A program made the position numbers and the translations under genes. This document shows positions 9,709 to 16,142 of a stretch of DNA of 64,000 nucleotides, piece by piece. Position 1 is the stretch's first letter, and each line of letters starts with the position of its first letter. The stretch is from Rossellomorea arthrocnemi (GTDB lineage Bacteria > Bacillota > Bacilli > Bacillales > Bacillaceae_B), in NCBI RefSeq assembly GCF_904424705.1, contig NZ_CAJGBF010000009.1, forward strand, positions 1 to 64,000, written 5' to 3'. The notes beneath the pieces were generated by a model that saw nothing but the letters and a program-made list of their open reading frames with translations, did not search any database and was not told where the DNA came from.

Positions 9709-10149
9709 TTAATCCCTTTTAAACAGCTGTCGTTGAAGCTGCTTTAACACAACTCTCCTTGTCATGATTCCTTCAAAATAGCCATCATCGGATACCACGC
9801 ATAAAAATGGATGGTCGACCAATAATTCCAAAGCCTTCTTGAAGTCCGATTGTAAGGAGACAATCGGAAAATCTGTAGTCATAACCTCTTCTACTTTTTT
9901 GGCTTCAAGTTTTTCAAACTCAAACCGTTCAAGACCAAGAATCGAATCGGTAATTAAACTCGAACTGATTAAACCCTGGAAACGAAAAGTTGGATCGAGG
10001 ACAGGGATGGCTGAGTAACCACTCTTTGTGAGTAATAGTAAAGCATGTTCCAGGGAATTCCCCACTTGCACATGAGCTACCTTCTCAGAAGGAATAATAA
10101 AATCCTTAATATTCGTTTCTAATAACTCTTTGCTACTCAATGAAATCAT
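9709..10149 (-). CDS. darB: c-di-AMP-binding CBS protein DarB/CbpB
   Basis: A stand-alone pair of CBS domains, 146 residues (B. subtilis YkuL/DarB about 147). CBS1 spans about residues 15-70 (HALLLLTKSGYSAIPVLD) and CBS2 about 85-140 (FKKALELLVDHPFLCVVSDDGYFEGIMTRR). In B. subtilis, apo-DarB activates the (p)ppGpp synthetase Rel and pyruvate carboxylase, and c-di-AMP blocks this. The role here is inferred from family and gene neighbourhood (ykuJ, ccpC). GAGGGG precedes ATG. An 18-bp perfect palindrome lies about 100 bases upstream. Confidence 0.88.
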   Translation of the reverse strand: MISLSSKELLETNIKDFIIPSEKVAHVQVGNSLEHALLLLTKSGYSAIPVLDPTFRFQGLISSSLITDSILGLERFEFEKLEAKKVEEVMTTDFPIVSLQSDFKKALELLVDHPFLCVVSDDGYFEGIMTRRVVLKQLQRQLFKRD

Positions 10150-10250
10150 GTATAACCCCTCATTTTAGAAAATAAAAATTTGCGTGGCACTTAACAGGCA
10201 AATGAACCTGACACTACTCCATTTTAACATATAGGAAGAAAAATGTATGT

Positions 10251-10268
10251 TAAAACGATCGTTTTAAG
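10251..10268. promoter_or_regulatory. 18-bp perfect palindrome upstream of darB
   Basis: TTAAAACGATCGTTTTAA reads the same on both strands. It lies between ykuJ and darB. No T tract follows, so it looks more like a protein-binding site than a terminator. No known regulator matched. Confidence 0.45.
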
Positions 10269-10326
10269 AACGAAAGCCCTTTTCGTTCAGAATGAAATTA
10301 ACAGCATGATCTACCATGGCTCCACT

Positions 10327-10354
10327 AAAAAAGATAACCAAAAGGTTACCTTTT
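10327..10354 (-). terminator. ykuJ terminator
   Basis: Stem GGTAACC/GGTTATC with loop TTTT, followed by six T on the minus strand, just past ykuJ. Confidence 0.8.
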
Positions 10355-10361
10355 ACATGAG

Positions 10362-10607
10362 TTAATCTTGTTGTGCTTCCTGTAGAAGTTCGAAAATTTC
10401 AATCGCTGTAATGTCTATGTTATCAAAAGGAAAGCTGTTTCCTTTTTCATTCATGACTTCGATTTCGAATGTATCCTGCTTTGGCAGATATTTCACCTCA
10501 CAGATTTTCTTTCCACTGTATTCGAAGAATCGTTGTTGAGTTTCCCCTTGTTCACCTTGTTCTTGTAATGATTTTAATCTTTGTATAATTCCAAGAAGCT
10601 GAGACAT
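10362..10607 (-). CDS. ykuJ: YkuJ-family protein
   Basis: About 81 residues. Recognised from conserved blocks GIIQRLKSLQE, FFEYSGKKICEVKY and PFDNIDITAIEIFELLQ, which resemble B. subtilis YkuJ (79 residues); molecular function is not known. AAAGGAG sits nine bases before ATG at 10607, while the GTG two codons earlier is too close to it. Its neighbours, darB downstream and ykuI farther upstream, follow the B. subtilis order, but ykuK and abbA seem absent here. Confidence 0.88.
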   Translation of the reverse strand: MSQLLGIIQRLKSLQEQGEQGETQQRFFEYSGKKICEVKYLPKQDTFEIEVMNEKGNSFPFDNIDITAIEIFELLQEAQQD

Positions 10608-10762
10608 AATCACTCTCTCCTTTCCTGATCTAATTCTTGGTCATAGCTTTTGCATTGTACCAGATTCTATCCTGTTAAATCTATTGTTTTGCCCTTTTTC
10701 AGCAAAAATTCCTTTATAATGAAAGAGAACAAATATCTTCTCCCTTTGAAAGGATTGATTCG

Positions 10763-11719
10763 ATGAGTATTTACCGTATAGATTCCCGGATATCATTAGT
10801 AGATCTAATGGATTTATCATTAAAGGAACGTACAGGTAGTTATATATTGAGCGAAGACGCACTGACCATAATCGAAACATCTGCGAGCCCTTCTATACCT
10901 CATCTTAAAAAAGGTCTCTCTAAGTTAAACATTAATCCAGAAGATATTCAATACATAATTTTAACCCATATCCATCTTGATCATGCTGGAGGTGCTGGTC
11001 TTTTCCTAAAAGAATGTCCAAATGCGAGGATCATTGTCCATCCAAAAGGAAAACGTCATATCAATGACCCTACGCGATTGATTTCAGGAGCCAAAGCAGT
11101 ATATGGAGAGAAATTCGATGAGCTGTTTCGACCGATTGTACCAATTCCTGAAGATCGGATTCTGGTGATGGAACATAAAGAGAAACTGAGTATAAGCGAT
11201 ACCTGCACGTTAACGTTTTTTCATACGCCGGGACACGCCGATCATCACCTCAGTATCTTTGATTCCTCATCGAATGGGATGTTTACCGGTGATACGTGTG
11301 GAATTCAATATACCATTGGGTCAAAGCGGTTTTATTTCCCTTCCACCTCCCCCAATCAATTTGATCCAGAACAAATGAAGACTTCTATCAGTATGTATAG
11401 AAATCTTCATTTGGACAGGTTGTATTTTGGTCATTATGGGGTAACGGAGGAAGTTTCTTTTGCCCTTACGGAAGTAGAAAAATGGCTGGATCTTTTCATG
11501 AAAAATAGTGAGAAACAATACTCTTCTAATGCTACAATGAAGGAGAATGTAAAAAACATTTCTTCTTTACTCATTGACCTTACAAAAAGGGAATTAGTAC
11601 AAAAAGGAATCGATCCAGACAACCCCATTTTCCATTTGTTAAAACTCGATATGAACGTTTCTGCAATGGGTATCGTAGATTATTTCACGAAGCAAAAAAA
11701 AGGAGATCATTCATCATGA
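10763..11719 (+). CDS. MBL-fold metallohydrolase
   Basis: Cytoplasmic metallo-beta-lactamase-fold hydrolase, 318 residues. Metal-binding motif THIHLDHAGG near residue 76, HTPGHADHHL near 156, GDTCG near 177 and a late histidine in YFGHYGV near 225, so the dinuclear site seems complete. The C-terminal 80 residues are helical and variable. GAAAGGATTG precedes ATG. The following glutaredoxin gene starts inside the last codons (ATGA overlap), so the two are translationally coupled. The substrate is not identified; thiol-ester or glyoxalase-like chemistry would fit a glutaredoxin partner, but that is a guess. Confidence 0.85.
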   Translation: MSIYRIDSRISLVDLMDLSLKERTGSYILSEDALTIIETSASPSIPHLKKGLSKLNINPEDIQYIILTHIHLDHAGGAGLFLKECPNARIIVHPKGKRHINDPTRLISGAKAVYGEKFDELFRPIVPIPEDRILVMEHKEKLSISDTCTLTFFHTPGHADHHLSIFDSSSNGMFTGDTCGIQYTIGSKRFYFPSTSPNQFDPEQMKTSISMYRNLHLDRLYFGHYGVTEEVSFALTEVEKWLDLFMKNSEKQYSSNATMKENVKNISSLLIDLTKRELVQKGIDPDNPIFHLLKLDMNVSAMGIVDYFTKQKKGDHSS

Positions 11720-11949
11720 AGGAAGTTACTTTATATTCTCAACCTGATTGCCCACCCTGTGAAGTGGTTAAAATGTTCCTGAAAGACCGAAATGTTAAAT
11801 ATAAGGAAATCAACATCAAGGAAGACAATCAAGCGCGAAGATATCTTATCGATCAATTGAAATCTTACTCCACTCCTACTATCACAATCGGTTCGGAAGT
11901 CATTTCAGGCTATAATCTGGAAGCCTTGACCGCTGCTTTAAACAAATAA
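11716..11949 (+). CDS. glutaredoxin-family protein
   Basis: 77 residues, thioredoxin fold. Redox motif CPPC near residue 10 (YSQPDCPPCEVVK), cis-Pro in STPTITIG near 54, and the final GYNLEALTAAL helix typical of NrdH/glutaredoxin-like proteins. Probably a cytoplasmic thiol-disulfide reductase. It overlaps the MBL-fold gene by four bases, which suggests shared function or at least shared expression. A bidirectional terminator follows. Confidence 0.87.
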   Translation: MKEVTLYSQPDCPPCEVVKMFLKDRNVKYKEINIKEDNQARRYLIDQLKSYSTPTITIGSEVISGYNLEALTAALNK

Positions 11950-11965
11950 GTTACGTCGGATTCAT

Positions 11966-12031
11966 CAAAAAAAGTTGGCCATCCCTTGCATTTAAGCCTT
12001 TTTAACTGCAGGGAAATTGGCCAACTTTTTC
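11966..12031. terminator. bidirectional terminator
   Basis: Long inverted repeat AAAGTTGGCCA...TGGCCAACTTT with a second pairing CCCTTGCA/TGCAGGG inside. It has A-runs and T-runs on both sides and separates the convergent glutaredoxin gene and the 12.0 kb lipoprotein-like gene. Confidence 0.85.
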
Positions 12032-12035
12032 TTAT

Positions 12036-12536
12036 TTATTCAGATTTAACGGCTTTAGGCAATTCATAAGTAATGGAAGAAATTTTCCATGTACCTTCTT
12101 CCTCGCTCAACACAACGGCTTCGACACCGTTTAAACTTGAAACCGGTCCTTCTTCTTCACCTGTTCTTTCTTCCCACACATACCAATTCCCATCTTTGTA
12201 TCTTACCCTGGTGGATTCATCATAATGAAAAAATGGTACATAATGCGAGGCGAAATCAGAACCGAATGTGATATATCCTCCATCTACCTCGTATATATTC
12301 TCACTCATAAAATTTGTTGTAAGACTTTGAGAAAAATATTTGGATAGCTGGTCTTCAATCTGTTTCTTCGATTGTGGTTTTTCACTTAGGGATACTTGAC
12401 TATGAAAAGCTTCCTCTACAAGGGATAGTGCATTCTCCTTGTTGAATTCGGATGCTTGTGTTTGAACTGCTTGTCCGCACGCCGCTGTTACGAGTCCCAA
12501 AATAAAAAATAATAACCATAACTTCTTCTTTTCCAT
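12036..12536 (-). CDS. secreted lipoprotein-like protein, possibly DUF3993/IseA-like
   Basis: About 166 residues. The N-terminus is a signal peptide with a cysteine after a lipobox-like VTAACG near residue 20, so a lipoprotein is likely. The mature part has helices (ENALSLVEEAFHSQVSLSEK) followed by a beta-rich half. It resembles in layout the IseA/YoeB-type inhibitors of cell-wall DL-endopeptidases (DUF3993), but I cannot confirm this without a profile search. GGGAGGG lies seven bases before ATG at 12536; an ATG eight codons earlier has no ribosome site. The stop is close to the shared terminator. Confidence 0.7.
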   Translation of the reverse strand: MEKKKLWLLFFILGLVTAACGQAVQTQASEFNKENALSLVEEAFHSQVSLSEKPQSKKQIEDQLSKYFSQSLTTNFMSENIYEVDGGYITFGSDFASHYVPFFHYDESTRVRYKDGNWYVWEERTGEEEGPVSSLNGVEAVVLSEEEGTWKISSITYELPKAVKSE

Positions 12537-12707
12537 ATGCTTTCCCTCCCATTTCATTAGATGAAATTATTGTAGCAACGGAAATTTGTCGATAGGATAC
12601 CATTCTTTCGTTAAATCATAACAATGTCTGACATATTAATTGGTTTGGTTGTAAAATTCCCCCTGTTCCTGACGTTCAAACACGTTTCTTGGTGGTATAT
12701 TTATCCA

Positions 12708-12741
12708 ACAAAAAAAAGACACAGCATGAACATCATGCTGT
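12708..12741 (-). terminator. terminator of the 79-residue membrane protein gene
   Basis: Perfect stem ACAGCATG/CATGCTGT, then GTC and eight T on the minus strand. Confidence 0.85.
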
Positions 12742-12753
12742 ATCCTTCAGTTA

Positions 12754-12993
12754 TTATGACAAGTAGCGTATGGACCAATAGATAATGAATAATGTAATCA
12801 GAATGGTTCCAATTAGAATAGACAGAAACACGGGATTACGGATAAACGGGTGCTCCTTTACGACGTCAGGGATATCAGTGTCAAAGTCACCCTTAAGCCG
12901 CTTCTCCTGCCCGGCAACTCTAAACGTATACACAAGTGAATAACCTGCAATCGCCAAAACTATCAAGGCAAGCACAATCATAAATATACTCAT
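12754..12993 (-). CDS. small two-span membrane protein
   Basis: 79 residues with two hydrophobic segments, residues about 2-22 and 55-76, joined by a charged loop (GQEKRLKGDFDTDIPDVVKEHPF). AAGGAGG lies four bases before the first of two adjacent ATGs and seven before the second; I chose the second. No family recognised. A terminator follows, so it seems to be its own unit. The 125-bp repeat array begins about 65 bases upstream. Confidence 0.75.
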   Translation of the reverse strand: MSIFMIVLALIVLAIAGYSLVYTFRVAGQEKRLKGDFDTDIPDVVKEHPFIRNPVFLSILIGTILITLFIIYWSIRYLS

Positions 12994-13060
12994 CATAGCC
13001 CCTCCTTACAAAATGTCCTTAAAATTAATTTGTCCCAACCAGAGACAGCTATACAAGAAA

Positions 13061-13460
13061 AGCGGAGGCGGCTCGCTAAGGCCCGACAAGCATAAGACGA
13101 ACCAACCGGAAAGGCGCTCTTTGCCTTTTTGGTTGGTTTGACTTATGACCTCGAGGGACTAGCCGCCGGAGCTGGACAATCGAAAAGCGGAGGGGCTTTG
13201 CCCAGAGGCGACAAGCATAAGACGAGAATGCCGGAAAGGCGCTCTCTGCCTTTTTGGCATTCTTGACTTATGACCTCGAGCCTCTAAGCACCGGAGCTGG
13301 ACAATCGAAAAGCGGAGGGGCTTTGCCCAGAGGCGACAAGCATAAGACGAACCAACCGGAAAGGCGCTCTTTGCCTTTTTGGTTGGTTTGACTTATGACC
13401 TCGAGGGACTAGCCGCCGGAGCTGGACAATCGAAAAGCGGAGGGGCTTGGCCCGACAAAC
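13061..13460. repeat. 125-bp tandem hairpin repeat, 3 full copies plus a fragment
   Basis: Copies start at 13061, 13186 and 13311, each exactly 125 bases apart, with a truncated fourth start at 13436 that ends before the ykuI stop. Each full copy folds on itself: CATAAG/CTTATG, then an 8-bp block, then AAAGGC/GCCTTT around the loop. The 8-bp block is AACCAACC/GGTTGGTT in copies 1 and 3 but AGAATGCC/GGCATTCT in copy 2, changed on both arms so pairing is kept. Outer arms also differ: GGCGGCT/AGCCGCC in copy 1, AGAGGC/GCCTCT in copy 2. Copy 3 joins the left outer arm of copy 2 to the right outer arm of copy 1, so it is mosaic. No coding frame or direct-repeat target site is visible. Confidence 0.92.
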
Positions 13461-13463
13461 ATA

Positions 13464-14687
13464 CTAAAAAAGCAAACCTTCCTCTTCAAATAAAAATTCA
13501 TATGAGAGATCCATAAAGAGGTAAAGACCATTTCCATATGGGTATGAATACGTACGGATAGACTCCCCGGAATCGATGTCACTATAGATATCAGACAATA
13601 AACCTTTTTTATCTATTCTCATACGTATGATATTTTCCAGAAAGTATGGGCGCCAGCTCCAATTCTTGCCTTTATACCTTGGTTCGATCATCCATTTTTG
13701 ATTGGATTTCACCACGTTACTCGTGACTTGAAATCCATTTTCATCACAAATATATAAACGAAAGCATTTATCCGTGAAATGCTTGGCCACCTCGAAAAGT
13801 AGACCATCGAACTCAACCGTTTGTTTTTTTATTAACACCAACGTTTGACTGATTTCTTTATGCAACACGTCTGCAAATTCATATCCTGCTTCCAGATGCT
13901 TCTTTTCATACCGAATATAATCCTGACATTTTTCTTTCAACTTCTCCTTCAATAGATCCGGAGTCAGAAAGGAATCCGAAGGGTGCTTGAGATAAAAGCC
14001 CTGATAATATCTTCCTCCGTTCAGCCAGGCAAACTGAAGCTGATAATTGATTTCGATATTCTCGAACAAAAGGGATGCCCCGATTTTTCTGGCAAGCACC
14101 GATAAACTATATAAAATATCTTTATACACTTTGTTTCCCGCATCATTTCGAAGTTGAAACAAGTCCACCTTGAGGATATCCGGTGAATAATGTGAAAGCC
14201 TGTCTAATTGACCGCTGTTCCCCCCAATATTATCGATGGCGATTTTTATCCCATAGGTTTTGTAATATAAGAGCAGATGAACCAGTTGATCAAAGTCCCC
14301 CACAAACGATTTTTCAGACAGTTCGATTACAGTCCGGTTCAGATTCAACCCTTTCTTTTCAAATTCCAGTAGAAGTTCAAGGAAGGACTCTCCATGGTCA
14401 AGCATCAGCAATCTGGCATCACGGTTAAGGAATATGTCCCCCTCTTGGCTCTCTTCTATGAATTTTTCAAGCGCCAGACGTGTGACACGCTCATCCACTT
14501 CAATTTTATATTCATCGGGTATCTCATCATCCACGAAGAATGGACCGAGACTTTCTACTGCTCCATCCCCGCTTTTCATTCTCCCCAATACCTCATATCC
14601 GATGATTTTATGTTCATCTGCACTGAAGATCGGTTGAAAGTACGGAATCACTTGTTCTATATTTGTTAATATCTCTAATGCATCCAT
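13464..14687 (-). CDS. ykuI: EAL-domain c-di-GMP-binding protein YkuI
   Basis: 407 residues from the ATG at 14687, the same length as B. subtilis YkuI. GGGGGAG lies five bases upstream; the GTG two codons earlier is inside that site. The EAL domain covers about 10-240. The signature motif is degenerate, EVL in YEVLGRM near residue 28. Other core motifs remain (ELSEKS, IDNIGGN, VDLFQLR). The C-terminal YkuI_C/PAS-like domain covers about 245-400. B. subtilis YkuI binds c-di-GMP but has little or no demonstrated hydrolysis, so a sensor or effector role is likely. The repeat array starts right after its stop. Confidence 0.9.
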   Translation of the reverse strand: MDALEILTNIEQVIPYFQPIFSADEHKIIGYEVLGRMKSGDGAVESLGPFFVDDEIPDEYKIEVDERVTRLALEKFIEESQEGDIFLNRDARLLMLDHGESFLELLLEFEKKGLNLNRTVIELSEKSFVGDFDQLVHLLLYYKTYGIKIAIDNIGGNSGQLDRLSHYSPDILKVDLFQLRNDAGNKVYKDILYSLSVLARKIGASLLFENIEINYQLQFAWLNGGRYYQGFYLKHPSDSFLTPDLLKEKLKEKCQDYIRYEKKHLEAGYEFADVLHKEISQTLVLIKKQTVEFDGLLFEVAKHFTDKCFRLYICDENGFQVTSNVVKSNQKWMIEPRYKGKNWSWRPYFLENIIRMRIDKKGLLSDIYSDIDSGESIRTYSYPYGNGLYLFMDLSYEFLFEEEGLLF

Positions 14688-14767
14688 TCCCACTCCCCCA
14701 CCTTCACTTATGTATTTTTTGCATAATTATAACACAACTATTCTCGGGACCTGAAAAAGAAACCATT

Positions 14768-14814
14768 AAAAAGCTTTCTCTTCCTGTCGACTTGACATGA
14801 ATAGAGAAAGCTTT
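14768..14814 (-). terminator. fadH terminator
   Basis: 12-bp stem AAAGCTTTCTCT/AGAGAAAGCTTT with a roughly 20-base loop, followed on the minus strand by TTTAATGG. Confidence 0.7.
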
Positions 14815-14846
14815 ATAGGAAGTACTTGATTAATTAGTCTTATAAA

Positions 14847-15614
14847 TCAAAATGGAAATGGGTTCAGCCATTGACCGCCATCCATGGTAATGCACTCTCC
14901 GTTAATATAGGCCGCTTTTTCAGAGGCAAGGTAGAAGGCAAGTCCTGCAATTTCTTCCGGTGTTCCCAAACGTTTCAATGGAACACTGTCAATGGTTCTC
15001 TTGGCTGCTTCCTCTGAAATCCAAAGCTTCTCAGCCCCGCCGGTCCTTTCGATAGGTCCAGGGGCAATCGCATTCGAACGGATACCATATTTGTGGCCCC
15101 ATTCAACGGCAAGGGTTCGTGTCAACGATAAAACGCCTGCCTTTGCTGCAGCAGAATGAGCGACACCTGCGCCTGCATTCCAGGCATATGTTGCAACCAT
15201 GTTAATGATGGATCCCTTTTGACCTTGTTCAATCCAATAGTTTCCTACGGTATGTGAACAAAGGAATGTTCCATTCAAAACAATGTCAATGACAGACTTC
15301 CAGCCATTTGGGGTTAGCTTTTCTACAGGACAAATAAAGTTTCCAGCAGCATTGTTAATGAGAACATCGATCTTACCGAATTTCTCTACAGTAAACTCAA
15401 CCATTGCTTTAACATGTTCCTGCTCCCTTACATCCATTTGAAATACTTCTATATTACCGTCAAGAGATGAGAACTCCTCTCTTACCAATTTAAGCCTCTC
15501 TTCATTTCTTCCTGTGACTACGACACTTGCACCGGCTTCCACGAAGTGCTTTGCCATATATTTCCCCATACCATTCGAACCGCCTGTTACGATTACAACT
15601 TGCTTTTCTCCCAT
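14847..15614 (-). CDS. fadH: 2,4-dienoyl-CoA reductase (SDR family)
   Basis: Removes double bonds from unsaturated acyl-CoA during beta-oxidation. 255 residues, close to B. subtilis FadH/YkuF (254). SDR marks: NADP(H)-binding TGGSNGMGKYMA near residue 11, NNAAGNF near 86, a conserved Ser/Lys region in YAWNAGAGVAHSAAAKAGV near 155, and C-terminal YINGECITMDGGQWL. The usual YxxxK Tyr is replaced in this family. AGGGGGAG precedes ATG. A FadR-type operator lies at 15634-15651 directly upstream, which supports a fatty-acid role. The partner gene fadG is not adjacent. Confidence 0.9.
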   Translation of the reverse strand: MGEKQVVIVTGGSNGMGKYMAKHFVEAGASVVVTGRNEERLKLVREEFSSLDGNIEVFQMDVREQEHVKAMVEFTVEKFGKIDVLINNAAGNFICPVEKLTPNGWKSVIDIVLNGTFLCSHTVGNYWIEQGQKGSIINMVATYAWNAGAGVAHSAAAKAGVLSLTRTLAVEWGHKYGIRSNAIAPGPIERTGGAEKLWISEEAAKRTIDSVPLKRLGTPEEIAGLAFYLASEKAAYINGECITMDGGQWLNPFPF

Positions 15615-15633
15615 ATGTAACTCCCCCTGTCAA

Positions 15634-15651
15634 TGAATGAATACTCACTCA
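15634..15651. promoter_or_regulatory. FadR operator upstream of fadH
   Basis: TGAATGAATACTCACTCA matches the Bacillus FadR (TetR family) consensus TGAATGANTANTCATTCA with one mismatch. It lies about 20 bases before the fadH start codon. Long-chain acyl-CoA would relieve repression. Confidence 0.85.
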
Positions 15652-15697
15652 TATTTTATCATACAAAGAAGCATTACAACCATATTTAAAGAAAAAA

Positions 15698-15739
15698 GAC
15701 TGATTTTTAAGAAAATGGTATTTTCTTAAAAATCAGTCT
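15698..15739 (-). terminator. terminator of the 72-residue gene
   Basis: Very long stem AGACTGATTTTTAAGAAAA against its complement with a 4-base loop, followed on the minus strand by six T. Confidence 0.9.
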
Positions 15740-15745
15740 AAGAAG

Positions 15746-15964
15746 CTAACTATCCAAGTTATTCACTATGAGTTCGTGTAATTGGGCTAGTGCCTTAATT
15801 ATTGTTTTATTTCTCTTATATCCTTTTGCTTCAACTGAAACATCATTATATGAAACAACTACCTGGCCTAAAGATCGAGGAGATTTAAAGCCGTATACAT
15901 ATACTTTAATCGTCCCTCTTTCGGTAGGGAGAAAGAGGATTTCCATACGTTTTGTCTTTTTCAT
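15746..15964 (-). CDS. small hypothetical protein
   Basis: 72 residues, basic, preceded by GGAGAGGGATT and ATG. The first half is beta-like (MEILFLPTERGTIKVYVYG) and the second half helical (NKTIIKALAQLHELIVNNL). No domain recognised. It is alone between two terminators, upstream of the fadH gene. The good ribosome site and a strong following terminator argue that it is real. Confidence 0.72.
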   Translation of the reverse strand: MKKTKRMEILFLPTERGTIKVYVYGFKSPRSLGQVVVSYNDVSVEAKGYKRNKTIIKALAQLHELIVNNLDS

Positions 15965-16142
15965 AATCCCTCTCCTTCATAAAGCATTCGGAACTGTGAT
16001 TCATATTAAAAGTGATCCTGACGGCTTTCTTTCAATGAACCTATTACTCTCCTCACTTTAAAATAAGTCATAGGAATTTTCCTGTCAATCATTTAGTGTG
16101 AACGACATATTTCCATAAAGGGATTTTGATACCAACCGGCCA

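Noticed and set aside
9450..9722. 90-residue plus-strand frame
   Set aside because: No ribosome site; it runs through a degenerate repeat and the darB terminator.
10641..10880. 79-residue minus frame overlapping the start of the MBL gene
   Set aside because: No ribosome site and antisense to a clear gene.
12625..12786. 53-residue plus frame
   Set aside because: No ribosome site; overlaps a terminator and the end of the small membrane protein gene.
13061..13460. Insertion sequence or CRISPR array
   Set aside because: No transposase, no spacers; 125-bp units are continuous and self-complementary.
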